Shown here in pieces: positions 45,516-56,955 of a stretch of 64,000 nt of DNA. Where the stretch lies: the NCBI GenBank assembly GCA_050084985.1, contig JBITNC010000001.1, positions 164,982,001 through 165,046,000 on the forward strand. The letters are read 5' to 3'. The notes under the pieces are model-generated. The model did no database searches. It was not told where the DNA came from and saw only the letters and a list, made by a program, of their open reading frames with translations. The stretch is from Nageia nagi. Its lineage: Eukaryota > Pinophyta. Each line of letters starts with the position of its first letter. Position 1 is the stretch's first letter. The position numbers were made by a program, and so were the translations under genes.

Positions 45516-45667
45516 TTCAAGTACTGATCTACTCACCCGATCGCCCCTTGGTAGATATAGCAGAAGTTTTCCTATGGCTTATGGCAGTCAGTACTATTCT
45601 GTGTGCATCCTTCTGGTCAGCATGGAGTGCTAGAGAGGTGGCTAATGAGAACTACAAGTCATTGAAG
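45516..45667 (+). CDS. SPPL: SPPL exon, linker and first transmembrane helix
   Basis: Acceptor GATTGACAG, donor GTACTA. Two bases complete a Val codon and 50 codons follow: [20 protein letters not shown], then [20 protein letters not shown] and [10 protein letters not shown]. [32 protein letters not shown] is highly characteristic of plant SPPL proteins, covering the PA-to-membrane linker and helix 1. The neighbouring frame at 45418-45633 is also open, but lacks any family match and crosses the acceptor. The exon ends in phase 0, and the next exon is only 236 bases away. Confidence 0.93.
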
Positions 45668-45903
45668 GTACTATGGCATTCTGAAGTATATTGATGTTAT
45701 TATTAATGAGGTATAAATTTATGTATGAGTATGCACATGTAATTAATGAGGTATATTCTTAGAAATCTATCTTATTCTTTATATTTTAAATGATCATTAA
45801 GTTACTAATATCAAGTTCTATATGCTAGGTTTACAGGCTGAAGAAATATTTTTCTCTGAGTATAATGGTTCTTAAATTGAAGATATATTTTGTCTCTATA
45901 TAG

Positions 45904-46086
45904 GATGATCCAGATGCTTTTAATGTAGAGGAAGGTGATGGAGATAAAGGAGTGGTGGATATCAACACGACTTCAGCGATTCTCTTCGTAGTGATTGCAT
46001 CATTCTTTCTAGTTCTTATATACAAATTCATGTCCGAGTGGTTTCTAGAACTTTTGGTTGTTATCTTCTGCATTGGGGGAGTTGAG
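45904..46086 (+). CDS. SPPL: SPPL exon, acidic loop and transmembrane helices 2-3
   Basis: Acceptor CTATATAG, donor GTAGGT; 183 bases, 61 codons, phase 0 at both ends. It begins with an acidic loop ([14 protein letters not shown]), then [40 protein letters not shown] and CIGGVE. The segment from VVDI through CIGGVE is the family signature leading into helix 3. The intron after it (8856 bases) holds a hAT element, an L1 scrap and a long LTR relic. Confidence 0.94.
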
Positions 46087-47330
46087 GTAGGTTTATCTTA
46101 TCCTATTGGACTTGGCCATATCACAAGTCTGAATTTCATTTTTATCAAAGGTTTTTTGTTCTGGTCAAGAGAAAGTTATATTCTTTACTCGTTTGAGCGA
46201 AATTGTTTTGATCTTTCTCAAATGCATTTTGGTTGACATTGTCCATTGTATAGTTCATTACAGTTGTGTGTTCTGGATTTCCCAAAATTATCTGTCCGTG
46301 TCTTCTAAATGAAAGTTGTCCATTAAGAATTTGATAGTTTGTTGAGTTCTTGGTTTCACAACAGAGGCTTTCCATAGTAATCTCAACAGAATGTTGTATT
46401 AGGTGCATTGCAACCTGATAGGCTATATGATGTAAGCATTCTGAGTTACAATTTTTGCTCACACTGCAACTGGGTAGCGTGTTGGCCTTATAACAACCAT
46501 ATGTTGCATAAGTAATAGTGCAAGTGCAACTAACACCATATCAATATCCTGCACGGAGTTGCTGGCTTGAATTTCTTTGGATGATTCAAGTGCTGATACT
46601 CAAAAGCTGGTTTGCTTCTGCAGTGGAAAGGCATTTGCATGGAGTAGTGGATGAAATTATTTTAGCTGTCACATCTTTTACTTGCACTGCAATTTGGTAG
46701 TTTGTTGGGCTTAGAATGACCTTATGTTCAATAGACATTAGAGCAAGTGTGAGTAACACCATGTGAGCATCTTTCATGGATTTGCTTTCTTGACCTCTTT
46801 TGGATGATTAAAGGAACGATACTGGCAGTATGTCTCTAATTACTTAATCATTAGTATGAATACCTCATCACCTGTATGTATGCCTAATCAATTAATCATT
46901 AGAATGCATGCCTCATCTATATATCAGCTGTGCTGAATTTTTAACAATACCTTTTGGTAAATAATAAATACTTTTAATATTCCTTGCAGAGTCATTCCCA
47001 TCTACTACATATGGTATCCAATCATGTTACTCTTATGCTTGTTGGTTGTGGGTTGATTTTGACTTTTACATTGTCTTTGACCAAACCCTTTTAGACCAAT
47101 GGCCCAGGTTTTTGGGTTCAAGGCCCAACTTTTGGCTAGTGGCCAAATTTAAAAAGAAAGAAGTGCAGAAAAAATGTTTTTTTAGAAAAACGCAAATAGA
47201 AAATTGTGAGACTTGCATGCCAATCTCTTGATTCCCACGTTCCTTCAGTATGAACAGAAGTATATACAATAACTGATAAACAAGTGTAAGAACTTTGAAC
47301 AATTAAACAAAATCTAAAATAAGAAAATAT
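46087..47330. other. Intron sequence with a diverged tandem duplication
   Basis: 46465-46600 and about 46675-46815 are diverged copies (CACTGCAACTGGGTAG / CACTGCAATTTGGTAG; CTTTGGATGATTCAAG / TTTTGGATGATTAAAG), spacing about 210 bases. Otherwise no structure. Confidence 0.5.
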
Positions 47331-47338
47331 AAAATAAC

Positions 47339-48377
47339 CAGGTTTCAACATGTGTCACAAACGGGGGAGCAAAGGGAAAGTGTGCTCAAGAACAGGAATG
47401 GCTGAGGTTAATTTTAGGGAGCGCCCCAGAAGCGGCAGTGGGAGCAGCTAGTGTAATACTAGTAAATTATCCCGGAATTTTTAGATTTTTTAAATGTGTT
47501 TGTTTCTAATTCATTATTATTATAATATTATCAATTCAATCATATGAAACATTAAAACATAGTATCAAAATGAGCCATAAGCAATGATCATAATGCCTTA
47601 ATATCATTAAATCAGAAATCTGAATCAATCTAGTACATAGTAGTAGGTTTCAAAATGCCAAAATAAACTAGCAAACTATGGCCCTAAGGGCTCATCTGCT
47701 ACTAATAAATCCTGATTGTAATCAATATCATCCTCTTGATCAACAAGGCTATTTGATGAGTTGCTCTCATCATCCAACTGGACATCCTCCAATGGCAATC
47801 CTACCAAACCCTGCACATCATCATCAACCTCAAGATTAGCTGCCTCCACAGGATCAAAATCCCATCGTGCAGCTGGACTAGCCTTGTACTTAGGATTAAC
47901 TCTCTCTCTAAGGCGAAGATAGCTATGCACTGCTACTAGCTTCTCCACTCTCTTAGGGGTAAGCGTGTTCCTCCTCATGCTATGGATGAAGCCATAGGTG
48001 GAGAAATTTTACCTTGGCTCCTCCTCCTCACTTATTGCTGTTTTCTCCTCCTTCTTTGCTCCTCAAGGCTGCACACAAATGAAATGAGTATGTTATGCAA
48101 TTAGGAGGCTTATGTTTGTTATTTTAAGGTTTAAAGGGGTGGGGTCATGCGTGGGATCCACGCCATGTCTTTTTTTTTTGGCCTTCTGATTGCCCATCCC
48201 CATGGGGAGCGGCCATATTTTCCCTATTTCTGGGATGTTTTGGGAACATTCGGGGAGGGAGAGGAGATGTCTTAGATACGTCTCCTAGCCATTACGAGCA
48301 CGTTCCCTCGTTCCCAAATGCTAGAAATGTCTAGAATGGCTGTTCGGGAGGGGGAAACGCGTTCCCATGTATCCCTG
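47339..48377 (-). mobile_element. hAT DNA transposon derivative (1039 bases), exact 8-base target duplication
   Basis: Starts CAGGTTTCAACATGTGTC and ends GTTCCCATGTATCCCTG. Flanks are AAAATAAC at 47331-47338 and 48378-48385, identical. It retains the C-terminal end of a hAT transposase on the - strand (47676-48060). Its left third matches the small element at 18543-19098, so they are one family with this copy closer to the parent. Confidence 0.9.
47676..48060 (-). pseudogene. hAT transposase C-terminal remnant
   Basis: Reads NFSTYGFIHSMRRNTLTPKR, VEKLVAVHSYLRLRER, then KYKASPAARWDF and an acidic tail (NSLVDQEDDIDYNQDLL). W/FSxxxFIHxxxRNxLTxxRxxxLVxVHxxLRL is the end of the hAT dimerisation domain. 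The catalytic part is absent. Confidence 0.8.
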
Positions 48378-48385
48378 AAAATAAC

Positions 48386-48960
48386 TGATAGAAATAGTTG
48401 AAAATTTAGAAGAAAATAAAAAAATTTAGAAATATATAACTACAAACAGCTTTTCAGAAAAAAACAAGTACCAAAAGTTTTCCATTAAATAGAGAATACA
48501 AAGGTTGTGAATAGTATACGCATATGTCACTATTATATGAAATGATAGATTGCGAATGTTCAAGGACCCAAAGGGAGAAGCCAAGAAAGATAAATAGGAT
48601 GTATCTTGTATGGAACGTGTCACCAAAGGCTGCATGAGCATGAATTGTTTGAGCAATCCATTTTGTGAGTATTATGATGTAACCAAAGACTTTAACATAT
48701 AAAAATGGAGAAGTAGGTGTACGCGTGGAGAAATCATTCACCAAAGAAGCACATAATGGAGGATTTAGAAATACATGACAAGGAAGTTGACATAATCAGA
48801 ATTAGTAAGGGGTAAGTAGTGGTTGGTTGGAACACGATGCCAAGGGAAAACCATTGTGCAATGTCAAGTATGTATGGAGCAGGGACGTTTCCCTAGTGAA
48901 TTGAACCTAGCGTTGGGAGAACCCTGCTACTAATTATTTCCATCAATGGCATTGTTTCAA
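48386..48960. other. Intron sequence, nothing recognised
   Basis: AT-rich. Open - frames at 48426-48744 lack any family pattern and are probably chance. Confidence 0.4.
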
Positions 48961-48979
48961 ATATTGAATATTCTCTTCT

Positions 48980-49260
48980 TTGGAAGATTTATTCTTGACA
49001 ATTTTGAAAAAAAAAAAAACCTTTTTCTTAAGATTGACTTTGATAAGGTTTATGATAAAATTGAATGGGATTTCATTATATACATGTTTATATTTTCTTG
49101 GTTTTATTTTGAATTTTCATAATGCTGTCCATATTTTGATTGGTTATGCACCTATTAGAATTCATATAAATATTGATCCATCTAATTTGATACATCTCTA
49201 GAGATCAGCTTGACTAAGTCTTTGCATTGGCTCCATATCTAGTAGTAATAGTTGCAAAAG
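48980..49260 (+). pseudogene. L1-type LINE reverse transcriptase fragment
   Basis: Across frame shifts it reads FLRIDFDKVYDKIEWDFI, then LGFILNFHNAVHILIGYAPI and RIHINIDPSNLIHL. The motif A context L-x-I-D-F-D-K-x-Y-D-x-x-E-W and the following W/F-I-x-x-x-x-x-x-LGF pattern are those of plant L1 elements, a different LINE lineage from the one at 26812. Ends are not defined. Confidence 0.65.
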
Positions 49261-50340
49261 TCATTTGTTTGTTGTCTAAAGGTGGCTCAAATTGGTAAAC
49301 AAATTCATGGAAAGACACTTTTTGGTGTGAAAAACTTCTAAATATTTACTTTGGTGATGATTGTATCTTAACACTTGAGATATCACATCAATGTATAGAA
49401 ACCCCAACATTCTACTTGGGTACCAGAGGCACAAGGTACACAAAAGTGTTGGTGGTGGTGCTAGTTATTTAGGATTGGCTCTTCGTAGCACTACTACTCC
49501 TATGAGAGCACCTTCTCAATCTCCTACTACACCTATTGGTGGAGCACATGTGGTGGTAGTAGTGGCGACCGATTGATTACCAAAAGAGCTAGAGCCTCAC
49601 TGTACACATTGATGAGTATTGGACATTGTATTTAGTTATTTGGTATTTTTTGTACTTTGTTGGCACTTGGCACTTAGTGGCAGTATGAGATAGTATTAGT
49701 ACATTTATGACTTATGATTTTATGAGCAAACATCTTGATCTGACATACATTTTGTAAATGACTTTTATTTTCATATATCGATGTTATGATTTACGAACAT
49801 GTGTATTGAATTATGATCTACTATCATTTTCTTTAAATTTTATCTCATGAATGTTTTGGTAGATGATATGGCCATTTATGGGATTGATTTAATCATTTAT
49901 GGCAATTAAATAAGCATATTCTATAGAAAAATATAAAAAAAATTCATGTTTTTTTGTTGTTTAAATGTATCACGTATTTTTCCTTAATTTTTTGTCTTTT
50001 TTCCATTTTTTACCTAAATTTGCCATTTTTTTTGTCACCAACTTTTCCCTTATTTGCCATTTCCTATCTTTTTTTTTTTCAGTTTTTTTGTCGAATTTGC
50101 CATATTCATCGAACTTGTTTTTCTGTGATTTTTTTCCGTATTCATTGTATTTTGATTATTTTTTGGCATTTTTTTTGTATTTGACCGTAGGTCGTATTTA
50201 CAAAAAAACGTAGTTTTATTCCACGATATGAACCAATGATGCCCTGGTGTTGTATTTGAGGTTTGACAAGAGTATGCAGGAGGGAGGTTTTTCTAAGCAT
50301 GGTAGGCTCACTCAAGAATGTAGGGTTTTGGGAAAAAACA
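49261..50340. other. Intron sequence; T-rich tract, no gene
   Basis: 49930-50190 is very T-rich with TTGCCATTTTT and TTTGTCG words. A short open frame at 49391-49576 (GGGASYLGLALRSTTTPMRA) has no family match. Confidence 0.45.
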
Positions 50341-51130
50341 TATCAGGTTCACAAATTTTTAGACAAAATAAATTTCAATGTATTGAAACATGCACACTTA
50401 TTTTTGTCGACGAAATGAAAATAGATTGAGAGAAATATGCAATATAGAATCTATCCCTTTGGCTTACGCAAATTCACAAGAGGAGATATATAGAAGACTT
50501 ATCTAAAGGGTGGAGGATTGGTGGCTTGATGGTAGACAACTTGTGATTTTGGATGGCTAGCCCTAGGTGTAATTGTATATATGGATAATTTTTAAGATGA
50601 TGTTAGAATAGGTGTGTGGGCATCTTTGGGATGACTTGGCTCAACCATAGAGGTTTTTGGGGCTTAAGGCCAAAGTACCCACATTTTGATCTAGTGATGT
50701 AGGGTGCTAGGCATTTTGCAAGTAGGACTCAAAATGTTCGGAGTTTAGGGATTGGGCATGTTAAGCATTCAAGTATTATCACCCATTTTCGGTTGTGCTT
50801 TCTTTAGAAGGTACATTTTGATTTCTTCATTACTTTGGTGATTTTGCAACAGTGGAAGATGATCAATGACAATTGCTTGCTTTTTTCGATATTGCATTAC
50901 TATTTATCTTGTCTTCTTTTGTTCTTTCTTTTAATAATTATCTGAAATAAGCACATGTTAGGTTTCATTTTAGGGAATTTCACTTAAATTAGTGTAGAAT
51001 TACCCAAAGTGATGCCAAATTAGCGTTTTTGCATAAATAAAGTAAATCATTCAAATAAAGTCATTTCAGATAGTTAACATGTAATTTTAGGTGTGTTAGC
51101 CTTTTGTGACAAAAACATTTGCATAATGCA
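50340..51130. repeat. Dispersed repeat copy
   Basis: Shares ordered blocks with 43860-44650: ATGAAAATAGATTGAGAG, CACAAGAGGAGATATATAG, then AAGTAAATCATTCAAATAAA. Unclassified; neither copy codes for a recognisable protein. Confidence 0.55.
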
Positions 51131-51743
51131 TTTAGGTGGATTGCATATAGCTTTATACCTACTACCATGGGATTGCATGGATGTTTAACTTAAATATATC
51201 TAGGGCATGCACTTAGAAAACTATTTGCATATGTGCAAGGTTGTGAAGTGTACATGGGAGTGTTGTGCCTGCAAAACACACCCCAAAATACAAGATTTTA
51301 GGGACCATATTTTTGCAAAAGAAATGAGGTGCATTACCTTGAGATTGGCTTTAGGCGATAGATGGTTGATTATGAACAGTGTAAAGATGATATTAGGGAG
51401 CGATTCAAGAAGATTACTCGTCGAAGACCTTGAAGAGTATCAGAGCATCCAGCCACCAGTTTTGCCAGAATCGGAATAAGGAGACAGACCAATAGAAGAT
51501 CCTGTTTCATACAACTTCAGGCTTGGAATTTTCAGATTTCAATCAAGTTTGCTCCTTCTCCTAGCTAGGTGCACTTTTCCAAGCTTTAATGCCATCAAAG
51601 GCTAGACATTGTGCCTAAGGCAAAATGGGTATATTTTGGATCGAATTTGGAACGAATTTCGAGGATGCCAAGATGTGAAGGGTTTAATTTTAAGCAAGTT
51701 TAGAATTGTAATTTTTTGAATTGGGTCAAAACTGCACCAAGGA

Positions 51744-52930
51744 GAGTTAGGCGCATGTTTTGAGGTGTTTGATACCATCCAAGCCAAATGTTTGGCACCT
51801 AGCTTCCAAATGCTTAATTTTGATAAATTTTGGATCCCAATTTCGATGACATGGGAAGGTGTAGGGGGCAAAATCATAAAGTTTGGTCTTAGAATTATTG
51901 AAAAATCTCAAATTTCATGTCCCAAGTGCATAGGCGTAGGTTTTAGGCGGTTTGACATCATCAAACCAAGATTTTTGGCGCCTAGACCCAAGAGCTCTCA
52001 AAATCAATAAATTTTAACCTTGCAAATTCAAAAATCTAGGAGTTGGGTATTGTGGCAAATGGAAAATTGAGTAGGTTTTCTCTTGAAGGTTTCAAAAATT
52101 GACTAAGATTATGTGCCTAAAGCTTAGGTGCAAGTTTAGGGTGCTTTGAGGTCAGCAAAGCAAGAATTTTGGTGCCTAGATTGAGTAATTGATCATTTTC
52201 ACAAAATTTTGGAAATTGTTTTAAATGCATAAGAGGATGGGAAGTGCAAAAATGCATAACTTTTCCTTTTACACTAACCCAAAAAGACCAAATTTACATC
52301 CCCAAAGCTAGGCGTAGGATTGCACCCCTTTGGTGTCATAAAAGCCATATTTTTGGTGCGTAGCATGCATGTATTCCAAAGTGATGAAATTTTAGCATGT
52401 TAAAATGGAAAATCGAAAACATGGGTATGGTAGAGGACCAATAATCATGTAAGATGGGGCTTAGAAGATCCAAAATTGAACAAATTTGAGGTCTCCTCAA
52501 CCTAGGCATAGGTTTACACCCCTATGGTGACATCAAACTCCCATATTTGGTGCCTAAGGGAGGCATAAGATCATTTTGTCAAAAAAATTGAAAATTTTGT
52601 TGAAACTAGGGAAGGATTGCCCTCCAAATTTTACATCTTTGGGCTAAAGGATTTTAAAAATTGAATAAGTTTGATGCGCCCTAGAGGTAGGCACAGGATT
52701 ACACCCGTTTGGTGACATCAAACACTAATTTCTAGTGCCTAAGGTGAGCATGGGTCCATTTTTGTGAAGAATTTCAAATTTTGCTCCAAACCATGGGAGG
52801 ATTGCACTCCAAATTTCACATCAAATGGCCAAACGATTTCCAAAAATGACAAATTTTTGCACTGCTAGAGGCTAGGTGCAGGATTCCATGCCTTTGACAG
52901 CATCAAAGCCTCAAAGTAGGCGCATAGGGA
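51744..52930 (+). repeat. Tandem array, about 187-base period
   Basis: The block AGGCGCATGTTTTGAGG ... CATCAAACC ... TTTTTGGCGCCTAG recurs at about 51744, 51932, 52127, 52309, 52503, 52686 and 52871 (spacings 182-195). CTAGGCGC and GCGCCTAG at the block edges are reverse complements about 40 bases apart, so each unit can form a stem. Confidence 0.8.
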
Positions 52931-53276
52931 AGGAATAGCTTGGTTTTGATCAAAATTTCAAATCTCTTGCAAATTCACAAGGCTATACCCATTTGGAATT
53001 TGCATCACTTGGTCTAAGAATCGAGCAAAAATGATAAAAAATGAATAAACTTGAGCAGTTGAACACCAAATATGAGCTTTTTGACAAACTTTTTGCACCA
53101 CACTTGGTCACTTAAGCCTATTTTTTATCAAAATGCTCAAAAATCCAAATTTTGATCCCAAGCTCCAAAAACCTTCAAATCAATCTCAAACACCTTCAAG
53201 ATCCATCTCTAATCATTTTAATTTCAATTTCATTAGGTTAGAATTAGGGCAACCCAAAAGTGAGCTTCAAAAAGTC

Positions 53277-53285
53277 TATAAATAA
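53277..53285 (+). promoter_or_regulatory. LTR TATA-like box
   Basis: GTCTATAAATAAGACATAGG, matching GTCTATAAATAGACTATAGG at 62190 in the sister copy. Confidence 0.55.
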
Positions 53286-54057
53286 GACATAGGGGGTCTC
53301 ATTTTTACTTAGAATGTTCAAGTGTAAGAAAAGGCCAAATTTCATGAAAATGAAAACTTTTTGTAATTGAGGAGCAAATTGATGTACATGTGCATAACTC
53401 TTTTATGAACATAATACAATTGGCCAAATATTGATTCTTAGTGTTTTGTCATCAATTGGAGTCGTGGATTGATCTTTTAGAGCAATTTGTAGCAATTCAA
53501 ATATTTTCGTACCATTTCCTTGAAAAGTCACGAGTTTTAGGAGAATTTGTTGGAAATATTTCTAAAGTGTTTGAATTGTCCCAAATTGTTGCTAATCCAT
53601 TGCTTTCATGTTTAAATGTTTTGTAATCTGAATTGCCTTTCTTTTATGATATCTGATTAGACTTATTGTTCAAAACTTATCCATGCATGTGACCCACTCT
53701 TAAGTTCGTTTGATTGTTCTGTCGCGTTTGTGGAGTATTGACAATCAACTTTACTTTCCGTTCTTCTTTGAAACGATCGGAGAATAGTCATTTGTTTTCA
53801 AAGTTTGATTGAATTGAACAAGACTTCTTAACCGATCCAAAAGAAAGAAAGTTTAGACAATTCTTGCATTGTGATAATCTCTTCGAAATCTAGCGAAGTA
53901 TCTTCTCTTTCTCAACCATTTTCCTTTTATTTATTTTTCATTTTCTTTAAAATCCATAACAACTTGCGAACATTGCATGATAAACAGCTCAGTATCTATA
54001 AAAAATGTGTGTTAACAGTTACCACCTTTATCCCACCACTCAGCTGATTCCCAAGGA

Positions 54058-54942
54058 AGTCATTGTAGTATATTGATAGCATGACCTTGGAGTGGGTTTG
54101 TTTGAGAAGTTTATGATTACCATAATTCCTACTTTGACGGAGCATTTTTGTATGCATACCAGTTGAAAAGTTGCATATTCCTCGGGTCTTTATTAGGGGT
54201 TATTTAAACATGCTAATTTTTCTATAACATGTGATTCTTCTTGTTTTATGTTTCGGGTTGAAAGTTGGACCAATAACAAAACTGGTAGTAGTTTTAAAAA
54301 TTCTTTTTCTGGTTATGACAATTTATGTAACTATTCATGGTTTTGACATTTTATCACTAAGAATATCATTTGATCCTATGCCATCTATAATCAATGACAA
54401 TATTTGATAACTGCAATCAAGGTGGAAAGAATTCTTAAATCAGTAATAGCAGAAGTTGGATAGAACAACTATTCCAATTTTTAAACAACAAAATAAGTCA
54501 TTAAGAATTTGTCAAATATAACACTTTTCATTTTCAGTCGATGGTTATGTAGCACCTCAAAGCCATTGACTTTGATCAGTTTGGCTTGATATGTTTCATT
54601 AACATAAATGTCTTCTCCTGTATTTTCTTTGATGAATAGTTATGTGCATGTTGCTTGTGGATCTGCATGTTTTGTTTGCCTCTCTGCTCTGATATTGCCT
54701 ATATCTATTTGGTTCTATCATATTATAAGAGAGTGGTGTCTCTATCTGCATAGTAACTTATTTTTCTCTCTAAAAATAATAGACAAGTTCCTTTTCTGAC
54801 TGGTGGCTTCATAATTTTTAGTATTCTTGTTAGTATTATGTTAGTTATTTGTTTGAAAAACAAAATGTTCTTTTAATCTGTAGAGCGAAACTTTATGCCA
54901 TGAATAGCATAAAAATGATGGTTACTTGTGTTTGTTTTGTAG
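54058..54942. other. Intron sequence before the micro-exon
   Basis: AT-rich, no gene or repeat recognised apart from a normal T-rich acceptor region up to 54942. Confidence 0.5.
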
Positions 54943-54977
54943 GGCTTGCAAACTTGTTTGGTTGCTTTACTTTCAAG
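54943..54977 (+). CDS. SPPL: SPPL 35-base micro-exon in helix 3
   Basis: Acceptor TTTGTTTTGTAG, donor GTAAGA. GGCTTGCAAACTTGTTTGG and onward reads GLQTCLVALLS plus AG, two bases of a codon, following directly on CIGGVE of the previous exon. CIGGVE-GLQTCLVxLLS is the exact expected continuation in this family, and AG+G would supply the usual Arg. It is too short for gene finders that set minimum exon lengths and is flanked by introns of 8856 and more than 9000 bases. No later exon was recognised before the window end. Confidence 0.9.
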
Positions 54978-56154
54978 GTAAGATTTCTTCTCATATGGTT
55001 GGCTTTGTTAGACACTGTCAGCAGGTTTTGAGAGTTGGTAAAAGAAAGAAAAAACTTATTTATGAGGGCAACCATGGTGAAAACAAAAACATAATTCTTT
55101 TATTTGTTGTCACAAGCTAAGATTTGTTAGTATAACATGCCACTATATAGCTAAAGAAGGCATATAGGACTAGTGTTCTATATAAACAATCATACGCTTG
55201 AGGAACACTTTTTGTAAGAAACTAATTTTTTAGTCTATGTTATCATGAATTTATGTATCATTACCTTCTTCACTGTTAGCGTTAAGAACATTCAAGAAAT
55301 TTTTATGGATGGTCAGCGAACTAGCATGTCATTCACAAGTTGTGTACAACTGCAAATAAATTCAACTATGATGTGAGAAGCTGAGAACTATATAATTGGG
55401 GCAAATGTAGAATCCTATTCAAGTATAGAATATTTGTTTTCATGGTGACATGCACACTTCATGATACTCTCATATCAAGAAACACTTGCGTACTCTTTGC
55501 AGCGATGGTTTCATGACATTGTCATATGAAAGACTGATTTTTCAAGTGACAATGCCAAATATATATGTTTCTATTTATGTACAATGACAGATGTGCACAT
55601 AACATAAAATGAACATGCACACCTCATGATTCTCACATGAACGGATATTTAGATATTTTTATGGCAACAATGTTATGATATTGTTAAATGAAAGACACTT
55701 GAACTTTCGAGGCAACAAGGCCAAAAATATAGGTTTCTGTTTATGTATAATGATCATGATGTAGCACACAACAGAATGCATGAAGAACGTGGATGAACAG
55801 CATAAAAACACTCATCAGGATTTTGATGATGTACATGCCTGATGTGCATGACATAATGTGCATGCAACAACGAGGATCCTCCAAAGAAAATTAGTTCTTC
55901 ATACTGTTGATAATAGTCAATAAGTTTCTACTTCAGTTGATGGTGTTCTTGTTAGAGGTGTCAAACAACTGTAATAGCTTACTTGCAATTTGCTGTTCTT
56001 TATGATGATGTATTATATGTGTAATTAATCCAGCTTTAGTTATTATAGGGCATGCTATAAAGATGTACCCGTTGATACCCATTGCCATTTACTTGTATAT
56101 ATATCTAGTCACATATACCCTCCAATCATCTCTTGTATTCAAAATAATTGTTAT
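54978..56154. other. Intron sequence with a local duplication
   Basis: 55500-55620 and 55660-55790 are diverged copies (ATGACATTGTCATATGAAAG / ATGATATTGTTAAATGAAAG; TTTCTATTTATGTACAATG / TTTCTGTTTATGTATAATG). No SPPL exon seen. Confidence 0.5.
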
Positions 56155-56880
56155 TGTTAGGAACGGAGCTTGATTTCTGGGCTAAGTCATGTTTTCAGCT
56201 CTCTGTTTCATACTTAGCATGGACAAGGCTGATCAGCAAGTGCATTCGACAGGCAGGGGGCCGATCAGGTCCAATTGGAGGATAGATGACCGATCATTCT
56301 AGTCAGTTGACCGATTGGAGGATGAACTGCAATCGATCTTGTGATAGCTGATCCCGACAACCCAGTCAGTCTGATGGTGGCCGATTACTACTCCAAAGAT
56401 GGGAAATACTATTTTGAGGATGGAAACTTGCTCTTGGGCTATTCTTGGTGAATGAACAGAAGGCTGCTTTGGGTGGCAAATTTAATGCATGTAATATTAC
56501 TCGAGTTTGGACTAAAAATAAGATTGTATGGATCTCTATAAATATATGTAAGATCTTATGGAATTGGGTAATGTTAATGAAAATATTGATTTGCATAGTG
56601 TGAGAAATAAGAAGGTGAGGTAAAGTGAGAGAGATTGTTGTAGTTAGCATTCCTTGTAAGAACAAAGAGGAGGGTACAACGGTTTGGTTGTAGGTTGTAT
56701 CCCTTAGTTGCTTGGACTGATTTAATCAAAGGATTGGATATTTTCCGTGGATGTAGCCCACATTGGGTGAACCACATTACACAGTTTGTCTTCTCTTGTG
56801 TGTGATCTTATTTTTTTACTTTTCTTCTTATTTAAAGTAGATTAATTGTTCCACTAAATTTTATATAGTGAATCGTAACA
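56155..56880 (+). mobile_element. Copia 5' LTR
   Basis: TG...CA ends; contains GCTGATCAGCAAG-like blocks shared with the 3' LTR and TCTATAAATATATGTAAGATC (TATA region near 56534). Confidence 0.85.
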
Positions 56881-56881
56881 A

Positions 56882-56895
56882 GTGTTATTAGAGCT
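56882..56895 (+). other. Copia primer-binding site
   Basis: TGTTATTAGAGCTTTTG two bases after the LTR, two substitutions from the initiator-Met site TGGTATCAGAGC. Confidence 0.7.
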
Positions 56896-56955
56896 TTTGT
56901 TTTGTTGGGTGTACTTGACAAAAAGGTTGAAGGGTTTTTGGATCGAGAGGGAGAA

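Larger units (their letters stand above)
51261..54057 (+). mobile_element. Long LTR relic with a 187-base tandem array
   Basis: Starts TGTTGTGCCTGCAAAACACA then CCCC, followed by ACAAGATTTTAGGGACCAT, as at 59610. It contains at least seven tandem units (51744-52920), a TATA box at 53277, then sequence parallel to 62200-62920 (GAGGAGCAAATTGATGTA, CTTTGAAACGAT, AACAGCTCAGT) until about 54057, where similarity with 59610-63098 stops before the CCCAACA end. So the 3' end is lost or replaced. Confidence 0.65.
12879..54977 (+). other. SPPL: Gene span: PA-domain signal peptide peptidase-like protease (partial, giant introns)
   Basis: Six exons joined in phase give a protein matching the first half of plant PA-domain signal peptide peptidase-like proteins: a luminal PA domain (exons 1-3 seen here), a linker into the first membrane helix, then helices 2 and 3. 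The family are multi-pass intramembrane aspartic proteases of the endomembrane system that cleave type II membrane protein segments (family knowledge). The catalytic YD, GxGD and PAL motifs lie in later exons that I do not see before 64000. The signal-peptide exon upstream of 12879 is also not visible; it may lie before the window or be too short to recognise. No in-frame stop or shift occurs in the exons, and all six borders are AG/GT, so I regard this as an intact, expressed-type gene rather than a pseudogene. Intron sizes are 103, 8690, 23453, 236, 8856 and at least 9023 bases, filled with transposons. Confidence 0.9.

Noticed and set aside
45418-45633. Open frame FVLLLSSVTFLTLFFVLGQ as an alternative SPPL exon
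   Set aside because: It is in a different frame from the family-matching reading, crosses the splice acceptor at 45515 and has no match to the family.
48426-48744. Two overlapping - strand frames with hydrophobic segments
   Set aside because: No conserved motif, splice context or homologue within the window; probably chance in AT-rich DNA.
49954-50213. Phe-rich open frames resembling a membrane protein
   Set aside because: They are the translation of a T-rich low-complexity tract.
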